From Georgenia thermotolerans (GTDB lineage Bacteria > Actinomycetota > Actinomycetes > Actinomycetales > Actinomycetaceae), in the NCBI RefSeq assembly GCF_009193185.1, contig NZ_VUKF01000003.1, positions 1 to 64,000 of the forward strand: DNA of 64,000 bases. Direction: 5' to 3'. Of the stretch, positions 1-9,429 are shown one piece after another. The position numbers and the translations under genes are program-made. The notes beneath the pieces are model-generated. The model saw only the letters and a list, made by a program, of their open reading frames with translations. It did no database searches and was not told the origin of the DNA. How positions within the stretch are numbered: position 1 is the first letter of the stretch; the number at the start of each line of letters is the position of its first letter.

Positions 1-1808
1 CCGATCTCGGGATCCGGCCCACCCGGACCCGGCCCGCCGGAGCCAGGCCCACCGGGGCCGGGGCCGCCGTCGCCGCGCGGGCCGGGCACGGCCCCGCCCG
101 CCACCGCCGTGCCGAGACGCACGAGGAGCCGGCCGACCGGGCCAGGCACGCGCCGGCCCGCCGCCGCGCCCAGCCGGCCCACGGGGCGGGTGATCGTGGC
201 GAGCTCGTCCACCCGCAGCAGCCGCAGCAGCGCCACGTACACCGCGAGCATCACCACCCCGACGACGACCGTGCGCCAGAGCGCCCCGGCCACGCCCAGG
301 TCCGCCGAGCTCGTGCCCAGCAGGTGCAGCAGCCCCCAGCCGAGCAGCGTCGCCGGGAGCACGGCCAGGAGGAGGCGCAGGTGCGTGCGCAGCACGTGGG
401 CGCCGTCGAGGCTGGGCAGGTGGCGGCGCAGCCCGAGGTAGGTCAGGGCCGCCCCGACGATGTTGGACAGCGACATCGCCGCCCCGATGCCGACCACCGT
501 CCACTGCGCCGGCAGCAGCATCGACGCGGCGGCGCCCACGGTGACGATGGCGACGATGGGCAGCTGCAGCCAGAACAGCAGGCGCGCGTCCTCGAAGGCG
601 TAGTAGACGCGCTGCACGACCGTGAAGACGCCCACCGCCACGAGCCCGGCCAGCATCGCGACGAGCACCCGGGCCACCGACTGGGCCTCGGTGTAGGAGA
701 CCGTGCCGGTGATGACCCGCACGATCGGCAGCGCGAGGACCATGAGCCCGCCGGTGGCGAAGACGGTGAACACCCCGACCGTGCGCAGCCCGACGGACAG
801 GTCCGCGCGCACCGCGCCCAGCTCGCGACCGGCCGCGTTGCCCGCCATGCGGGTGAACAGGGCGGTGACGAGGGAGACGACGACGAGGGAGGTGGGCAGC
901 GAGTAGACGAGGTAGGCGGTGTCGTAGGCGGCGTTGCCGGCGACGGCGAGGGACCCGCCGCCCAGGTCGGAGGCCCGCGCCGCCGCCCGGGAGATCATCA
1001 CGGTGCTGATCTGCCCCGCCGCCAGCGCGGCGAAGACCCACATGGCCATGCGGCTGGCCCGCCCCAGGCCCGACCCGCGCAGCGCGAAGTCGGGCCGGAA
1101 GCGGAAGCCCGCCCGCCGCAGCGGCAGCAGGAGCACCACGGCCTGGGAGGCCACGCCCAGCGTCGCCGTGCCGGCGAGCAGGAACACCCGCCCGGCGTCC
1201 CAGATGCTCGCGTCGGTCGGGTCGGTGACCGAGACCCCGCCGTAGACCAGGAGGTACAGCCCCAGCCCGACGATCGCGACGACGTTGTTGAGCACCGGCG
1301 CCCACATGTACGGCCCGAAGATGCCGCGGGCGTTGAGCACCTGGCCCAGCACCGTGTACATCCCGTAGAAGAACACCTGCGGGATGCACCAGTAGCCGAA
1401 GGCGACCGCCACGTCGTACCACTGCGGCGCCAGGGTGTTGGCGAAGATGCTCACCAGCACCGGCGCGCCGGCCGTGAGCAGGGCCGTCAGCCCGCCGAGC
1501 CCGACCACGGCCAGGGTGATGAGCCGGTTGACGTAGGCCTGCCCGCCGTCGTCGTGCTCGCGGATGGCCCGCACGATCTGCGGGACGAGGACGGCGTTGA
1601 GCACGCCGCCCGCGATGAGCATGTAGATGATGTTCGGCAGCTTGTTGGCCACGAAGAACGCGTTGGCCGCGCCGTAGTTGATGCCGATCGCCGCGCCGAT
1701 GAGCAGCGGGCTGCGCACCACGCCGAGCAGGCGGGAGACCAGGGTGCCGGCGAACATCACCGCCGAGGAGCCGGCGACGCCGCGCGAGCGGGGCTGGGAC
1801 ACGTTCAC
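1..1808 (-). CDS. murJ: MurJ/MviN-family lipid II flippase, C-terminus cut by window edge
   Basis: Integral membrane protein of the MOP superfamily expected to flip lipid II across the plasma membrane for peptidoglycan synthesis. About 602 codons are visible. The reading frame begins VNVSQPRSRGVAGSSAVMFAG and continues with the family's FFVANKLPNIIYMLIAGGVL and AFGYWCIPQVFFYGMYT stretches, followed by alternating hydrophobic helices to the window edge. The GTG start overlaps the upstream gene's stop (GTGTGA), suggesting translational coupling; a second GTG two codons later is possible. The order NUDIX, DUF6049, murJ matches Rv3908-Rv3910 of M. tuberculosis. Mycobacterial MviN carries a C-terminal pseudokinase and extracellular domain, but that part lies outside the window, so I cannot say whether it exists here. 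Confidence 0.93.
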   Translation of the reverse strand, partial: MNVSQPRSRGVAGSSAVMFAGTLVSRLLGVVRSPLLIGAAIGINYGAANAFFVANKLPNIIYMLIAGGVLNAVLVPQIVRAIREHDDGGQAYVNRLITLAVVGLGGLTALLTAGAPVLVSIFANTLAPQWYDVAVAFGYWCIPQVFFYGMYTVLGQVLNARGIFGPYMWAPVLNNVVAIVGLGLYLLVYGGVSVTDPTDASIWDAGRVFLLAGTATLGVASQAVVLLLPLRRAGFRFRPDFALRGSGLGRASRMAMWVFAALAAGQISTVMISRAAARASDLGGGSLAVAGNAAYDTAYLVYSLPTSLVVVSLVTALFTRMAGNAAGRELGAVRADLSVGLRTVGVFTVFATGGLMVLALPIVRVITGTVSYTEAQSVARVLVAMLAGLVAVGVFTVVQRVYYAFEDARLLFWLQLPIVAIVTVGAAASMLLPAQWTVVGIGAAMSLSNIVGAALTYLGLRRHLPSLDGAHVLRTHLRLLLAVLPATLLGWGLLHLLGTSSADLGVAGALWRTVVVGVVMLAVYVALLRLLRVDELATITRPVGRLGAAAGRRVPGPVGRLLVRLGTAVAGGAVPGPRGDGGPGPGGPGSGGPGPGGPDPEI

Positions 1809-3979
1809 ACCCCCGGGTCGGGCACCGGGGTGCCGGGGTCCATGCGGGGGCCGCGGCGCACCGTGCGCACCAGCCCCGCGATCAGCAGGACGACGAGCAG
1901 GCCGGCGACCACGGCCGTGCCCACGTTCTCCCAGTCCGCGCGCACCCGCACGGCCAGCTCGGCGAGCTCGCCCACGGGGTGGCCCGCGGGGGTGGTCAGC
2001 TCGATCCGCACCGGCAGGTCGCCGCTGCCGACGGCGCGCACCGGCACCTGGGCGGTGGCCTGGGAGTGCGCCGGGACGGTCAGCGGGACGCCCTCGCGGG
2101 CCTGCAGCCGCGGGTCGTTGGGATTGAGCTCGACCCGCACGGTGACGTCGACGTCGAGGTCGTTGCGCACGTGCACGGGGACGTTCGCCGAGGAGTTGAT
2201 GAGGTTGAGGGTGGAGGACGGCAGGGCGGTCACCGCGGTGCTCAGCCCGGCGACGTCGCGCCGCACTTGGCGGATCAGCCCCTCGCGGCCCGCCGGGTCC
2301 GCCCGCCAGGCCGCGGAGAGGACCGGGGCGAGGGCGTCGTCGACCGGGAGGAGGAACGCCGCCGGGTCAGTGGTGGCCGTGGCGAAGGCGGCCGCCTCGT
2401 TCCGGGCGGCCCGCATGCGGGCCAGGTCCGCGGCGTCGAGCTCGGCGGTGGAGACCTGCTCCTGGGGCAGCGGGCTGCGTCGCAGCGTCGAGGCGTCCAG
2501 GGCCAGGAGCTGGTCGAGGGTGGTCGGGCGCACCCACGGGGCGCTGGTGAGCGCGCCCAGCGTCTGCCCGAGGGCCGCGGCGTCGCCGGTGAAGTCCCGG
2601 CCCAGCGCCAGCACGAGGGCGCGCGGGTCGCTCGGGCGCTCGCGCGCCACGACCGCGGTCTCGGCGAGCAGGAGCTGGCGGACGGTGAGGTCGTCGAGCG
2701 GGGCGGGGGCGGCCGAGCCGGCGGTGCGCGGCAGCAGCCGGCCGGACAGGACGGCCGAGGCCCGCTCGTCCACGAGCACGGCGGGCAGGTCGCTGCCGTC
2801 GTCCAGCGGGATGTCGGTGCGCGCCGACGGGGTGTACGTGAGCTCCCCGGCCGGGGTCATGGCGCCGGCGGGCAGGACGACGGCGGTGGCGCCGGTGGCG
2901 GCGGCGAGCTCCGCCGTCCGCTCGTCCGGGACCCCGGCGGGCCAGGTGACGTCCGTGCGGGCCGTGACCCCGGCGTCGCGGACGGCGGCCGTGGAGCGGG
3001 CGAGCGCCTGGTCGAGGAGGTCCTGGCGGCCGGTGTGGGCGAGGGCGGCGACGTCGGCGTCGGCCCAGGGCAGGGCCGTGACCTCGTGGTCCGGGGTGTC
3101 CGCGGCCGCGGCGACCGCCGCGCGCAGGTCGCTGACCGCCTGGTCCGCCGGCTCCGCCTGCTCGGTCTCGGCGGCGGCCTCGGCCCCCTCCGCGCCCGGT
3201 GGGGTCTCGGCGGCGCCGATCCGCGGGGACGGGCCGGTCAGGAGCATGGGGTCGACGAAGGTCGTCACGCCGGGCCGGTCGAGCGCCTTGAGCAGGGGGC
3301 CGACGCGGGGCTCGGCGGCGGCGGCCAGGGAGCCCTCGCCCTCGGCGCGGGTGCGCTCGGCGGCGGTGGCCGTGACCGGGGCGAGGACGCCCACCGGGGT
3401 GGGCTGCACCTCCACGTTCGGGTACCAGAGCATGAAGGACCGGTCGGTGGCCTCGACGGGGTCGCCGGCGACGTCGTCGACCGCCACCTCGATGCCGCGC
3501 GGGCCCCAGGAGGTGTCGGTCAGCGGCAGGTCGGCGGCGGGGACCTCGAAGCTGAACGTGGTGCTCGCGCCGGCCGGCAGCCGCTCGGGCAGGTCCTCGC
3601 GGGCCACGACGACCGTGGAGAACACCGAGTCCGGCTCCAGCCAGCGCTGCAGGGTGGTGCGCGAGATGGGGGTGGAGCGCTGCATGCGCAGGCGCAGCGT
3701 CGGTGCGGTGAGGTCCTCGGTGGTCCCGTTGGTCACCGTCCCGCTGACCGTGAGGGTCTGGTCGGGGCGCAGGACCGCGGGGGCGATGTCGGTGATGTCG
3801 ACGGCGAGCGCGCTGGGGCTCGCCGTGCGGGCGCCCGGGGCGGGGCCGTCCACCGCCGCCGCGTGGGAGGTCGCCGGGGGCGCCGCCGCGGCGTGCGCCG
3901 TGGCGGCCGGGCCGGCGAAGGCGGCCAGCGCCGCCGCCAGCGTGGCCACCGGGCGTGCCCACGCCCGTGCCCACCTCAT
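1805..3979 (-). CDS. DUF6049 family secreted/membrane-anchored protein
   Basis: A 724-residue protein of the actinobacterial DUF6049 family (Rv3909-like), always found beside murJ but without an established biochemical role; a cell-envelope function is inferred from context. An N-terminal signal peptide (RPVATLAAALAAFAGPAATA) is followed by a large extracytoplasmic region with beta-sandwich-like stretches near both ends, then one transmembrane helix close to the C-terminus (VGTAVVAGLLVVLLIAGLV) and a short basic tail. ATG at 3979 overlaps the NUDIX stop by four bases (ATGA) and the stop overlaps murJ, so the three genes are coupled. The frame stays open far upstream through the NUDIX gene, but that extension is a high-GC shadow. 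Confidence 0.85.
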   Translation of the reverse strand: MRWARAWARPVATLAAALAAFAGPAATAHAAAAPPATSHAAAVDGPAPGARTASPSALAVDITDIAPAVLRPDQTLTVSGTVTNGTTEDLTAPTLRLRMQRSTPISRTTLQRWLEPDSVFSTVVVAREDLPERLPAGASTTFSFEVPAADLPLTDTSWGPRGIEVAVDDVAGDPVEATDRSFMLWYPNVEVQPTPVGVLAPVTATAAERTRAEGEGSLAAAAEPRVGPLLKALDRPGVTTFVDPMLLTGPSPRIGAAETPPGAEGAEAAAETEQAEPADQAVSDLRAAVAAAADTPDHEVTALPWADADVAALAHTGRQDLLDQALARSTAAVRDAGVTARTDVTWPAGVPDERTAELAAATGATAVVLPAGAMTPAGELTYTPSARTDIPLDDGSDLPAVLVDERASAVLSGRLLPRTAGSAAPAPLDDLTVRQLLLAETAVVARERPSDPRALVLALGRDFTGDAAALGQTLGALTSAPWVRPTTLDQLLALDASTLRRSPLPQEQVSTAELDAADLARMRAARNEAAAFATATTDPAAFLLPVDDALAPVLSAAWRADPAGREGLIRQVRRDVAGLSTAVTALPSSTLNLINSSANVPVHVRNDLDVDVTVRVELNPNDPRLQAREGVPLTVPAHSQATAQVPVRAVGSGDLPVRIELTTPAGHPVGELAELAVRVRADWENVGTAVVAGLLVVLLIAGLVRTVRRGPRMDPGTPVPDPGV

Positions 3980-4500
3980 GCGCGACCGGCCAGCACGTCC
4001 CGCGCGGTGGCGACCACGCGACGCTCGTTCGGGTAGGCCAGGCGCGAGGCCACCTCGTCCAGACCCACCCAGGCCACGTCCTCGGCCTCGTGGTCCGGGT
4101 CGTTCTCCGTGGTCAGCTCCCCGCCCGTCGCCTCGAGCAGGAAGTGGTGCACCACCTTGTGCACCCGCCGGTCGGTGCCGGCGAACCAGTAGTCGATGGT
4201 GGCCAGGTGGCGCAGGATGCGCCCGTTGATGCCCGTCTCCTCCGCGATCTCGCGGACCGCGGCCTCCTCGGGCGTCTCCTGCCCCTCGAGGTGGCCCTTG
4301 GGCAGGCACCACTCCAGCCGGCCGGCCCGGTTGCGCCGTGCGATGACGGCGGTCATGGCGCGACCGTCGACGACGTCGACCACCAGACCCCCCGCGGAGG
4401 TCTCGTCCACCACCGGCAGGGCGCTGCCGCGGGCATTCGCCGGCCGCACCCGGGGTGGCCGCGGCACCCGGGGGCGCGGCACAGGGAATACGGCAGGCAT
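3976..4500 (-). CDS. NUDIX hydrolase (MutT4-like)
   Basis: A 174-residue NUDIX pyrophosphohydrolase. The catalytic box is visible as GHLEGQETPEEAAVREIAEETG (split: GHLEGQETPEEAA then VREIAEETG), matching Gx5Ex7REUxEExGU. The N-terminus is Arg/Pro-rich. Position upstream of DUF6049 and murJ and divergent from the CCA-adding enzyme matches mutT4 (Rv3908). Substrate cannot be read from sequence; nucleotide or dinucleoside polyphosphate clean-up is typical. No Shine-Dalgarno precedes the ATG; instead TACAGT lies six bases upstream, so the mRNA is probably leaderless. Confidence 0.9.
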   Translation of the reverse strand: MPAVFPVPRPRVPRPPRVRPANARGSALPVVDETSAGGLVVDVVDGRAMTAVIARRNRAGRLEWCLPKGHLEGQETPEEAAVREIAEETGINGRILRHLATIDYWFAGTDRRVHKVVHHFLLEATGGELTTENDPDHEAEDVAWVGLDEVASRLAYPNERRVVATARDVLAGRA

Positions 4501-4506
4501 GTGGCC

Positions 4507-4512
4507 ACTGTA
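4507..4512 (-). promoter_or_regulatory. -10 element of a probable leaderless promoter (NUDIX gene)
   Basis: On the minus strand TACAGT is followed by six bases and then the ATG at 4500. This places the transcription start at or next to the start codon, and there is no purine-rich ribosome binding site. The 72-base gap to the divergent CCA-adding gene must hold both promoters. The rightward gene likewise has no Shine-Dalgarno before its GTG, with a CACGCT hexamer six bases upstream. Confidence 0.5.
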
Positions 4513-4572
4513 ATGATCCGCGCACGACACCGGCGTGTGGGCTGCGCCGGAGCGGCGTGGCACGCTTGGTCG

Positions 4573-6036
4573 GTGCCCAGCCCCGACCGCTCCGCGACCA
4601 CCGACACCCTCGCCGACCTCCAGCGCCGGGCCCAGGCCTCCCTGGCCAGCCTGCCCCCCGAGGTGACCGAGCTGGGGCACGTCTTCGCCGAGGCGGGGCA
4701 CGAGCTGGCGCTGGTCGGCGGGCCCGTGCGGGACGCCTTCCTCGGTGAGGTTTCCCACGACCTCGACTTCACCACCTCGGCCCGTCCGGACGAGACCGAG
4801 CGGCTGCTGCGCCGGTGGGCCGACGCCCACTGGGACATCGGCAAGGAGTACGGGACCATCGGCGCCCGCAAGGGGGACGTCGTCGTCGAGGTGACCACCT
4901 ACCGGACCGAGGCGTACGAGGTGGGCTCGCGCAAGCCAGCCGTCAGCTACGGCGACACCCTCGAGGGGGACCTCACCCGCCGCGACTTCACCGTCAACGC
5001 CATGGCCGTGCGGCTGCCCTCGCTCGAGCTGGTCGACCCCACCGGCGGCCTGCGCGACCTCGCCGACCACCTGCTGCGCACCCCGGTCACGGCCACCCAG
5101 TCCTTCGACGACGACCCGCTGCGCATCATGCGTGCCGCGCGGTTCACGGCCCAGCTCGGCTTCGACGTCGACCCCGACGTCATGCGTGCGATGTCCGAGA
5201 TGGCCCGGCGGCTGGAGATCGTCTCCGCCGAGCGGGTCCGCGCCGAGCTGGAGCGGCTGCTGCTCTCCAAGGCGCCGCGCCGCGGGCTCGAGCTCATGGT
5301 CTACACCGGCGTGGCCGACGTCGTCCTGCCCGAGCTGGCGCAGCTGCAGCAGACGGTCGACGAGCACAAGCGGCACAAGGACGTCTACGAGCACACCCTC
5401 ACGGTCCTCGACCAGGCCATCGCCATGGAGACCGGCACGGACGGCCCGGTGCCGGGCCCGGACCTCGTGCTCCGGCTCGCGGCGGTCATGCACGACGTCG
5501 GCAAGCCCGCCACCCGCCGGTTCGAGCCGGGCGGCGGGGTGAGCTTCCACCACCACGAGCTCGTCGGCGCCAAGCTCACCGCCAAGCGGCTCAAGGCGCT
5601 GCGGTTCGACAAGCAGACGATCAAGGACGTCAGCCGCCTGGTCGAGCTGCACCTGCGCTTCCACGGCTACGGCGACGGCGTGTGGACCGACTCGGCGGTG
5701 CGCCGCTACGTCACCGACGCCGGCCCGCTGCTCGAGCGGCTGCACCGCCTCACCCGCGCCGACTGCACCACCCGCAACCAGCGCAAGGCGATGCGCCTGG
5801 CCGCCGCCTACGACGATCTCGAGGAGCGGATCGTCCGGCTCAAGGAGCACGAGCAGCTCAAGGCCATCCGGCCCGACCTCGACGGCCGCCAGATCATGAC
5901 CATCCTCGGCATCCCCGCCGGGCCGGTGGTGGGCGAGGCCTACCGGTTCCTCCTCGACCTGCGCATGGAGCGCGGGCCGCTGGGCGAGGACGCCGCCCGT
6001 GAGGCGCTGCTGGCCTGGTGGGCGGCCCGGGACTGA
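4573..6036 (+). CDS. CCA tRNA nucleotidyltransferase
   Basis: Adds or repairs the 3' CCA end of tRNA. The 487-residue protein has a class II polymerase-beta nucleotidyltransferase head with LVGGPVRDAFLG and the metal-binding HDLDFTTSA (DxD) motif, then the RRDFTVNAMA motif. A C-terminal HD domain carries HDVGKP plus downstream HHHE. The length agrees with actinobacterial PcnA/CCA enzymes (about 480 residues). I chose the GTG of VPSPDRSATTD because upstream in-frame codons run into the divergent promoter region. The neighbour order matches pcnA (Rv3907c) divergent from mutT4. It converges with the OtnK-like gene, leaving 16 bases between stops. Confidence 0.95.
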   Translation: MPSPDRSATTDTLADLQRRAQASLASLPPEVTELGHVFAEAGHELALVGGPVRDAFLGEVSHDLDFTTSARPDETERLLRRWADAHWDIGKEYGTIGARKGDVVVEVTTYRTEAYEVGSRKPAVSYGDTLEGDLTRRDFTVNAMAVRLPSLELVDPTGGLRDLADHLLRTPVTATQSFDDDPLRIMRAARFTAQLGFDVDPDVMRAMSEMARRLEIVSAERVRAELERLLLSKAPRRGLELMVYTGVADVVLPELAQLQQTVDEHKRHKDVYEHTLTVLDQAIAMETGTDGPVPGPDLVLRLAAVMHDVGKPATRRFEPGGGVSFHHHELVGAKLTAKRLKALRFDKQTIKDVSRLVELHLRFHGYGDGVWTDSAVRRYVTDAGPLLERLHRLTRADCTTRNQRKAMRLAAAYDDLEERIVRLKEHEQLKAIRPDLDGRQIMTILGIPAGPVVGEAYRFLLDLRMERGPLGEDAAREALLAWWAARD

Positions 6037-6052
6037 CGGAGCCCGGCGCGCG

Positions 6053-7333
6053 TCAGCGCTGAGCGCGACGATCCGCGAGCAGCGCCCGCAGGAGGAGGTC
6101 GGGGTCGCCCAGCGGCCCGGACTTCAGCAGCACCCACCGCGGCAGCGCCTCGCTCGCGTGCACCCAGGCGACCCCCGGGGCGACGGCCTGCTCGATCGAC
6201 ACCCGCGCGATCCCGAGGCGGGCGACCACCGCGCCGGACGTCTCCCCGCCGGCGACGACGAGCCGCCGCACGCCCGCGCCGACCAGCCCCTCGGCGACCG
6301 CGGCCAGGGTGGACTCCACCAGCTGCGCGGCCACTTCGACGCCCAGCGCCGCCTGCTCGCGCCGCACCACCTCCGGCGGCGCCGTCGCGGCGATCCCGAC
6401 CGGACCGGTGGGCAGGTGCGTCCGGGCGAACGCCAGGGCCTCGCCGGCCACGTCCCGCCCCGCGGCGACCATGGTGGGCACGAAGCGGAAGACCGGGCGG
6501 ACGGCCTCGAACCGTCGCAGCTGCTCCTGGGTCTGCACCGAGCAGCTGCCGGCCACCACCGCACCGGCCAGGTCCTCGTCGGGCGCGGCGGCCGGAGGTC
6601 CGGCGCCGGCCCGCCCGAGCAGCGCACCGGCGAGACCGGCGGCCCCGCTGACGAGCCGGTGGCCTCGAGCCGCCGCGCCGAGGGTGTCGAGATCGGCGTC
6701 GCACAGCACGTCGGCGACGGCATACCCGACGCCGTGCCCGGCCAGCTCGTCGAGCGCCGCCGCGGTCGCGGCCGCCCCCTCCACCACCACCTCCCACGGG
6801 ACCAGTCCCACCCGCCGGTGCGTGGCGGCCGCGAGGAGGCGGGCGAGGCGGGGGTCGTCCTTGGGGGTGAGCGGGTGCCGGCCCTCCGGCGCCTCGGAGA
6901 CGAGCCGATCGCCCACGAAGAGGTGCCCCTGGTAGACGGTCCGGCCGTAGCTCGGCACGGCGGGGCACACCAGCACCGGGTGCCGGCCGTCGGCGCCGGC
7001 GAGGTCGGACAGGGCGTCGAGCACCGGCCCGATGTTCGCCGGGTTCTCGAAGGTGGCGGCGTACTTGAGGTACAGCTGCACGGCGCCGCGGTCGAGCAGC
7101 CAGGTCGCGGCGCCGAGGGACTGCCCGACGGCGTCCTCCCGCGGCGCCGTGCGGGTCTTGAGGGCGACGACGACGACGTCCGCCGCCGGCCGCGCGTCCG
7201 GCGGCGGGGGGCCGAACCGGAGCTCGACCTGGTGGCCGCGCTCGCGCAGGACGCTGCCGACGTCGAGGGCGCCGGTGTAGTCGTCGGCCACCACGCCCAG
7301 CCGGGGCGGCGCGGCGCTCGTCCCGCCGCTCAT
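6053..7333 (-). CDS. Four-carbon acid sugar kinase family protein (OtnK-like, DUF1537)
   Basis: ATP-dependent kinase of the OtnK/DtnK family, which phosphorylates four-carbon acid sugars such as 3-oxo-tetronate or threonate. The 426-residue protein shows the N-terminal family motif VVADDYTGALDVG (about residues 14-26), the C-terminal-domain motif VVAGGETSGAV and the late LLKSGPLGDPDLL loop. It is the last gene of a four-gene leftward operon (ATPase, permease, lipoprotein, kinase) and starts seven bases after the lipoprotein stop, implying that the imported compound or its product is phosphorylated here. The class II aldolase at 13527 is a natural partner (OtnC role). The exact substrate is not readable. 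Confidence 0.85.
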   Translation of the reverse strand: MSGGTSAAPPRLGVVADDYTGALDVGSVLRERGHQVELRFGPPPPDARPAADVVVVALKTRTAPREDAVGQSLGAATWLLDRGAVQLYLKYAATFENPANIGPVLDALSDLAGADGRHPVLVCPAVPSYGRTVYQGHLFVGDRLVSEAPEGRHPLTPKDDPRLARLLAAATHRRVGLVPWEVVVEGAAATAAALDELAGHGVGYAVADVLCDADLDTLGAAARGHRLVSGAAGLAGALLGRAGAGPPAAAPDEDLAGAVVAGSCSVQTQEQLRRFEAVRPVFRFVPTMVAAGRDVAGEALAFARTHLPTGPVGIAATAPPEVVRREQAALGVEVAAQLVESTLAAVAEGLVGAGVRRLVVAGGETSGAVVARLGIARVSIEQAVAPGVAWVHASEALPRWVLLKSGPLGDPDLLLRALLADRRAQR

Positions 7334-7340
7334 GCGGCGG

Positions 7341-8519
7341 TCACTGGGACGGCGTGCCCGCCGCCGGGCCGTTCGGGCTGGGGGCGGTGCCGCCCGCGGC
7401 CGGGGCGCTGGAGCCGCCCGCCGGTGCGCTGGAGCCGCCCGCCGGGGCGGCGGCGCGCTCGGGCTGCCGGCCGAGCTTCTCCACAGCGGCGGTGATCGGG
7501 CCGCGGTCGATGAAGGCATTGAGGTCGGGGTTGGCCCCCTGGCTCAGCGTGCCCATCTCTTCCATCCGCTTGACCGTGTACTCCAGGCGGTTCTGCTCGA
7601 GCCCCTCGTTGACGGGGAAGGCCTGCACCTGCTTCATGTAGACGTCGTAGGCCGCCGCGATGGTCTTCTCGTCGAACTGCGTGGCCTTGGCGATGATCGG
7701 GACGACCTTGTCCTTGTCGTTGTACATCTCCCGGTGCGCCCGGGTGATCGCCTCGGTGAAGCCCTGGGCCGCCTTGGGGTTGTTCTTGAGCCAGTCCCCG
7801 GAGACGAAGTAGACGCCGTAGAAGTAGTTGGGCTCGACGTCGTAGAGGTTGACGATGCTGTGCAAGGACGCGTCCTTCTCCTGGGCCTGGATCGCCTGCT
7901 CCGGGTGCAGGATGGCGGACTTGATCTGCCCCTGGATGAGGGCCGACGTGTAGGCGTTGGCGTTGACGGACACGTACTGCACGTCCTTGGGGGTCATGCC
8001 GGCGCTCTCGAGCACCATGCGGGTCATCACCTCACGGAACGCACCGACCTCCTGGATGCCCAGCGGCTGGCCGCGGAGGTCCGCCGGGGACTTGATCTCC
8101 GCAGGGGTCACCATCTCGACCTCGAGGCGGTCGGTGTACCCGCCGATGACCTTGATGTTCCCGCCGCCCGCGAAGGCGTTGATGACCGGCTCGATGCTCG
8201 CCCCGCCCACCTCGAACTGCTTGCCGACGACGCCGGTGGCCACCGACGACCCGGACTTGAGGTTGGAGACCTTGACGCTCAGGCCGGCGTCCTTGAAGTA
8301 GCCGAGCTGGTCGGCGACGACGATGTCGGCGTTCGCGAAGCTCGTCACGCTGGTGGGCAGGGCGATCCTCACCGTGGTCGTCCCTCCGCCTCCGTTCCCG
8401 CCCCCGCCCCCGCCGGCGGAGTTCTGCCCGCCCCCGCACGCGGCGAGGGCGGCGGTCAGGCCGATCGCGGCGACGACGGCGCCGGCCCGCCTCTTCATGC
8501 GCTGGCTGAGGGAGGTCAT
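7341..8519 (-). CDS. ABC transporter substrate-binding lipoprotein (NMT1/SsuA-like)
   Basis: A 392-residue extracytoplasmic binding protein of the NMT1/SsuA/TauA-like fold. The signal peptide ends in a lipobox (LTAALAAC, Cys about residue 28), followed by a Gly/Asn-rich linker. The core has family-typical stretches such as VADQLGYFKDAGLSVKV, the INAFAGGG region and a C-terminal helix with MKQVQAFPVNEG. The last 45 residues are an Ala/Pro/Ser-rich tail with repeated PAGGSSA units, unusual for this family. It lies 58 bases after the permease and just upstream of the OtnK-like kinase. NMT1-type proteins usually bind sulfonates, pyrimidines or aromatic acids, so pairing with a sugar-acid kinase is noteworthy. 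Confidence 0.9.
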   Translation of the reverse strand: MTSLSQRMKRRAGAVVAAIGLTAALAACGGGQNSAGGGGGGNGGGGTTTVRIALPTSVTSFANADIVVADQLGYFKDAGLSVKVSNLKSGSSVATGVVGKQFEVGGASIEPVINAFAGGGNIKVIGGYTDRLEVEMVTPAEIKSPADLRGQPLGIQEVGAFREVMTRMVLESAGMTPKDVQYVSVNANAYTSALIQGQIKSAILHPEQAIQAQEKDASLHSIVNLYDVEPNYFYGVYFVSGDWLKNNPKAAQGFTEAITRAHREMYNDKDKVVPIIAKATQFDEKTIAAAYDVYMKQVQAFPVNEGLEQNRLEYTVKRMEEMGTLSQGANPDLNAFIDRGPITAAVEKLGRQPERAAAPAGGSSAPAGGSSAPAAGGTAPSPNGPAAGTPSQ

Positions 8520-8577
8520 GGCGACGACCTTTCTGAAGGGGCTCCGCGCCGGCCGACCCGGCGCGGAGGGTTTCGGG

Positions 8578-9429
8578 TCAGCGCTCGGGGCGCCAGGGCG
8601 CCATCCGCTTCTCGACGGCGACGAGGATGGCCGTGAGGACGACGCCGATGAGGGCCAGGATGACGATCGGGACGAACGTGCGCGCCGTCTGGAAGGTGTT
8701 CGAGTTGGTGACGATCAGGTTGCCCAGGCCGGAGATCGCGGTGAAGAACTCCGCGACGATCACACCGACGAGACCACGGCCGATCGCGAGGCGGATACCG
8801 GTGAAGATGTACGGCAGCGCCCCGGGCAGCAGCAGGTCCCGCCAGACCCGGCTCTCGCTGGAGCAGAAGGACCTGGTGACCTCGAGCAGCTCGGGGTCGA
8901 CCTCCTCCACGCCGCGGGTCGTGTTGATGACCACGGGGAAGAACACGAAGAACGTGACGACGAAGATCTTCGCCGAGCTGCCGAACCCGAACCACAGGAC
9001 GATGACCGGGATCAGCGCCACGGCGGGCAGGGCGTACAGCGCGTTGATCGGGATGTCGAGGACCTGCTTGACCACCTCGCTGCGGCCGGCGAGCAGCCCC
9101 ACGGCGATGCCGATCACGGTGCCGATGACCAGCCCGATGAGCAGCACGCTGCCCGTCTGCACCAGCGCCGTCCCGAGGGTGCCGTCCTCGATCATGTCGA
9201 AGAAGGCCCGGACGATCGCCGTCGGGTAGGTGAAGAGGACCGGGTTGACGCTGCGGCCGTAGATCTCCCACACGACGAGGATCACGACCAGGGCCGTGTA
9301 GCGGATGAAGCGCTTCTGCCCCTTGGTCTTGGTCCCCAGGGTCAGCCGACGCCTGGCCTTGATCTCCTGCTCGGGCGGGACGCGCGTGAGCGGGTCGTGT
9401 GCGGCGCGGGGCTGGGATGCGGCGGTCAT
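8578..9429 (-). CDS. ABC transporter permease (SsuC/TauC type)
   Basis: A 283-residue inner-membrane permease with about six helices, including VVILVVWEIYGRSVNP, VLLIGLVIGTVIGIAVGLLAG and VPIVILALIGVVLTAILVAV. The cytoplasmic EAA loop is visible around EVTRSFCSSESRVWRDLLLPGALPYIFTGI (positions about 185-215), which docks the ATPase. The ATG overlaps the ATPase stop (ATGA). Together with the genes on each side it forms a complete importer. The frame remains open upstream through the ATPase gene, but that extension is the antisense-like shadow of coding DNA. Confidence 0.92.
   Translation of the reverse strand: MTAASQPRAAHDPLTRVPPEQEIKARRRLTLGTKTKGQKRFIRYTALVVILVVWEIYGRSVNPVLFTYPTAIVRAFFDMIEDGTLGTALVQTGSVLLIGLVIGTVIGIAVGLLAGRSEVVKQVLDIPINALYALPAVALIPVIVLWFGFGSSAKIFVVTFFVFFPVVINTTRGVEEVDPELLEVTRSFCSSESRVWRDLLLPGALPYIFTGIRLAIGRGLVGVIVAEFFTAISGLGNLIVTNSNTFQTARTFVPIVILALIGVVLTAILVAVEKRMAPWRPER

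Noticed and set aside
324-4229. A 1301-codon open frame on the plus strand opposite murJ, DUF6049 and NUDIX.
   Set aside because: Composition is Arg/Gly/His/Gln-rich without any family motif, typical of antisense frames in very GC-rich coding DNA; the minus-strand genes are clear.
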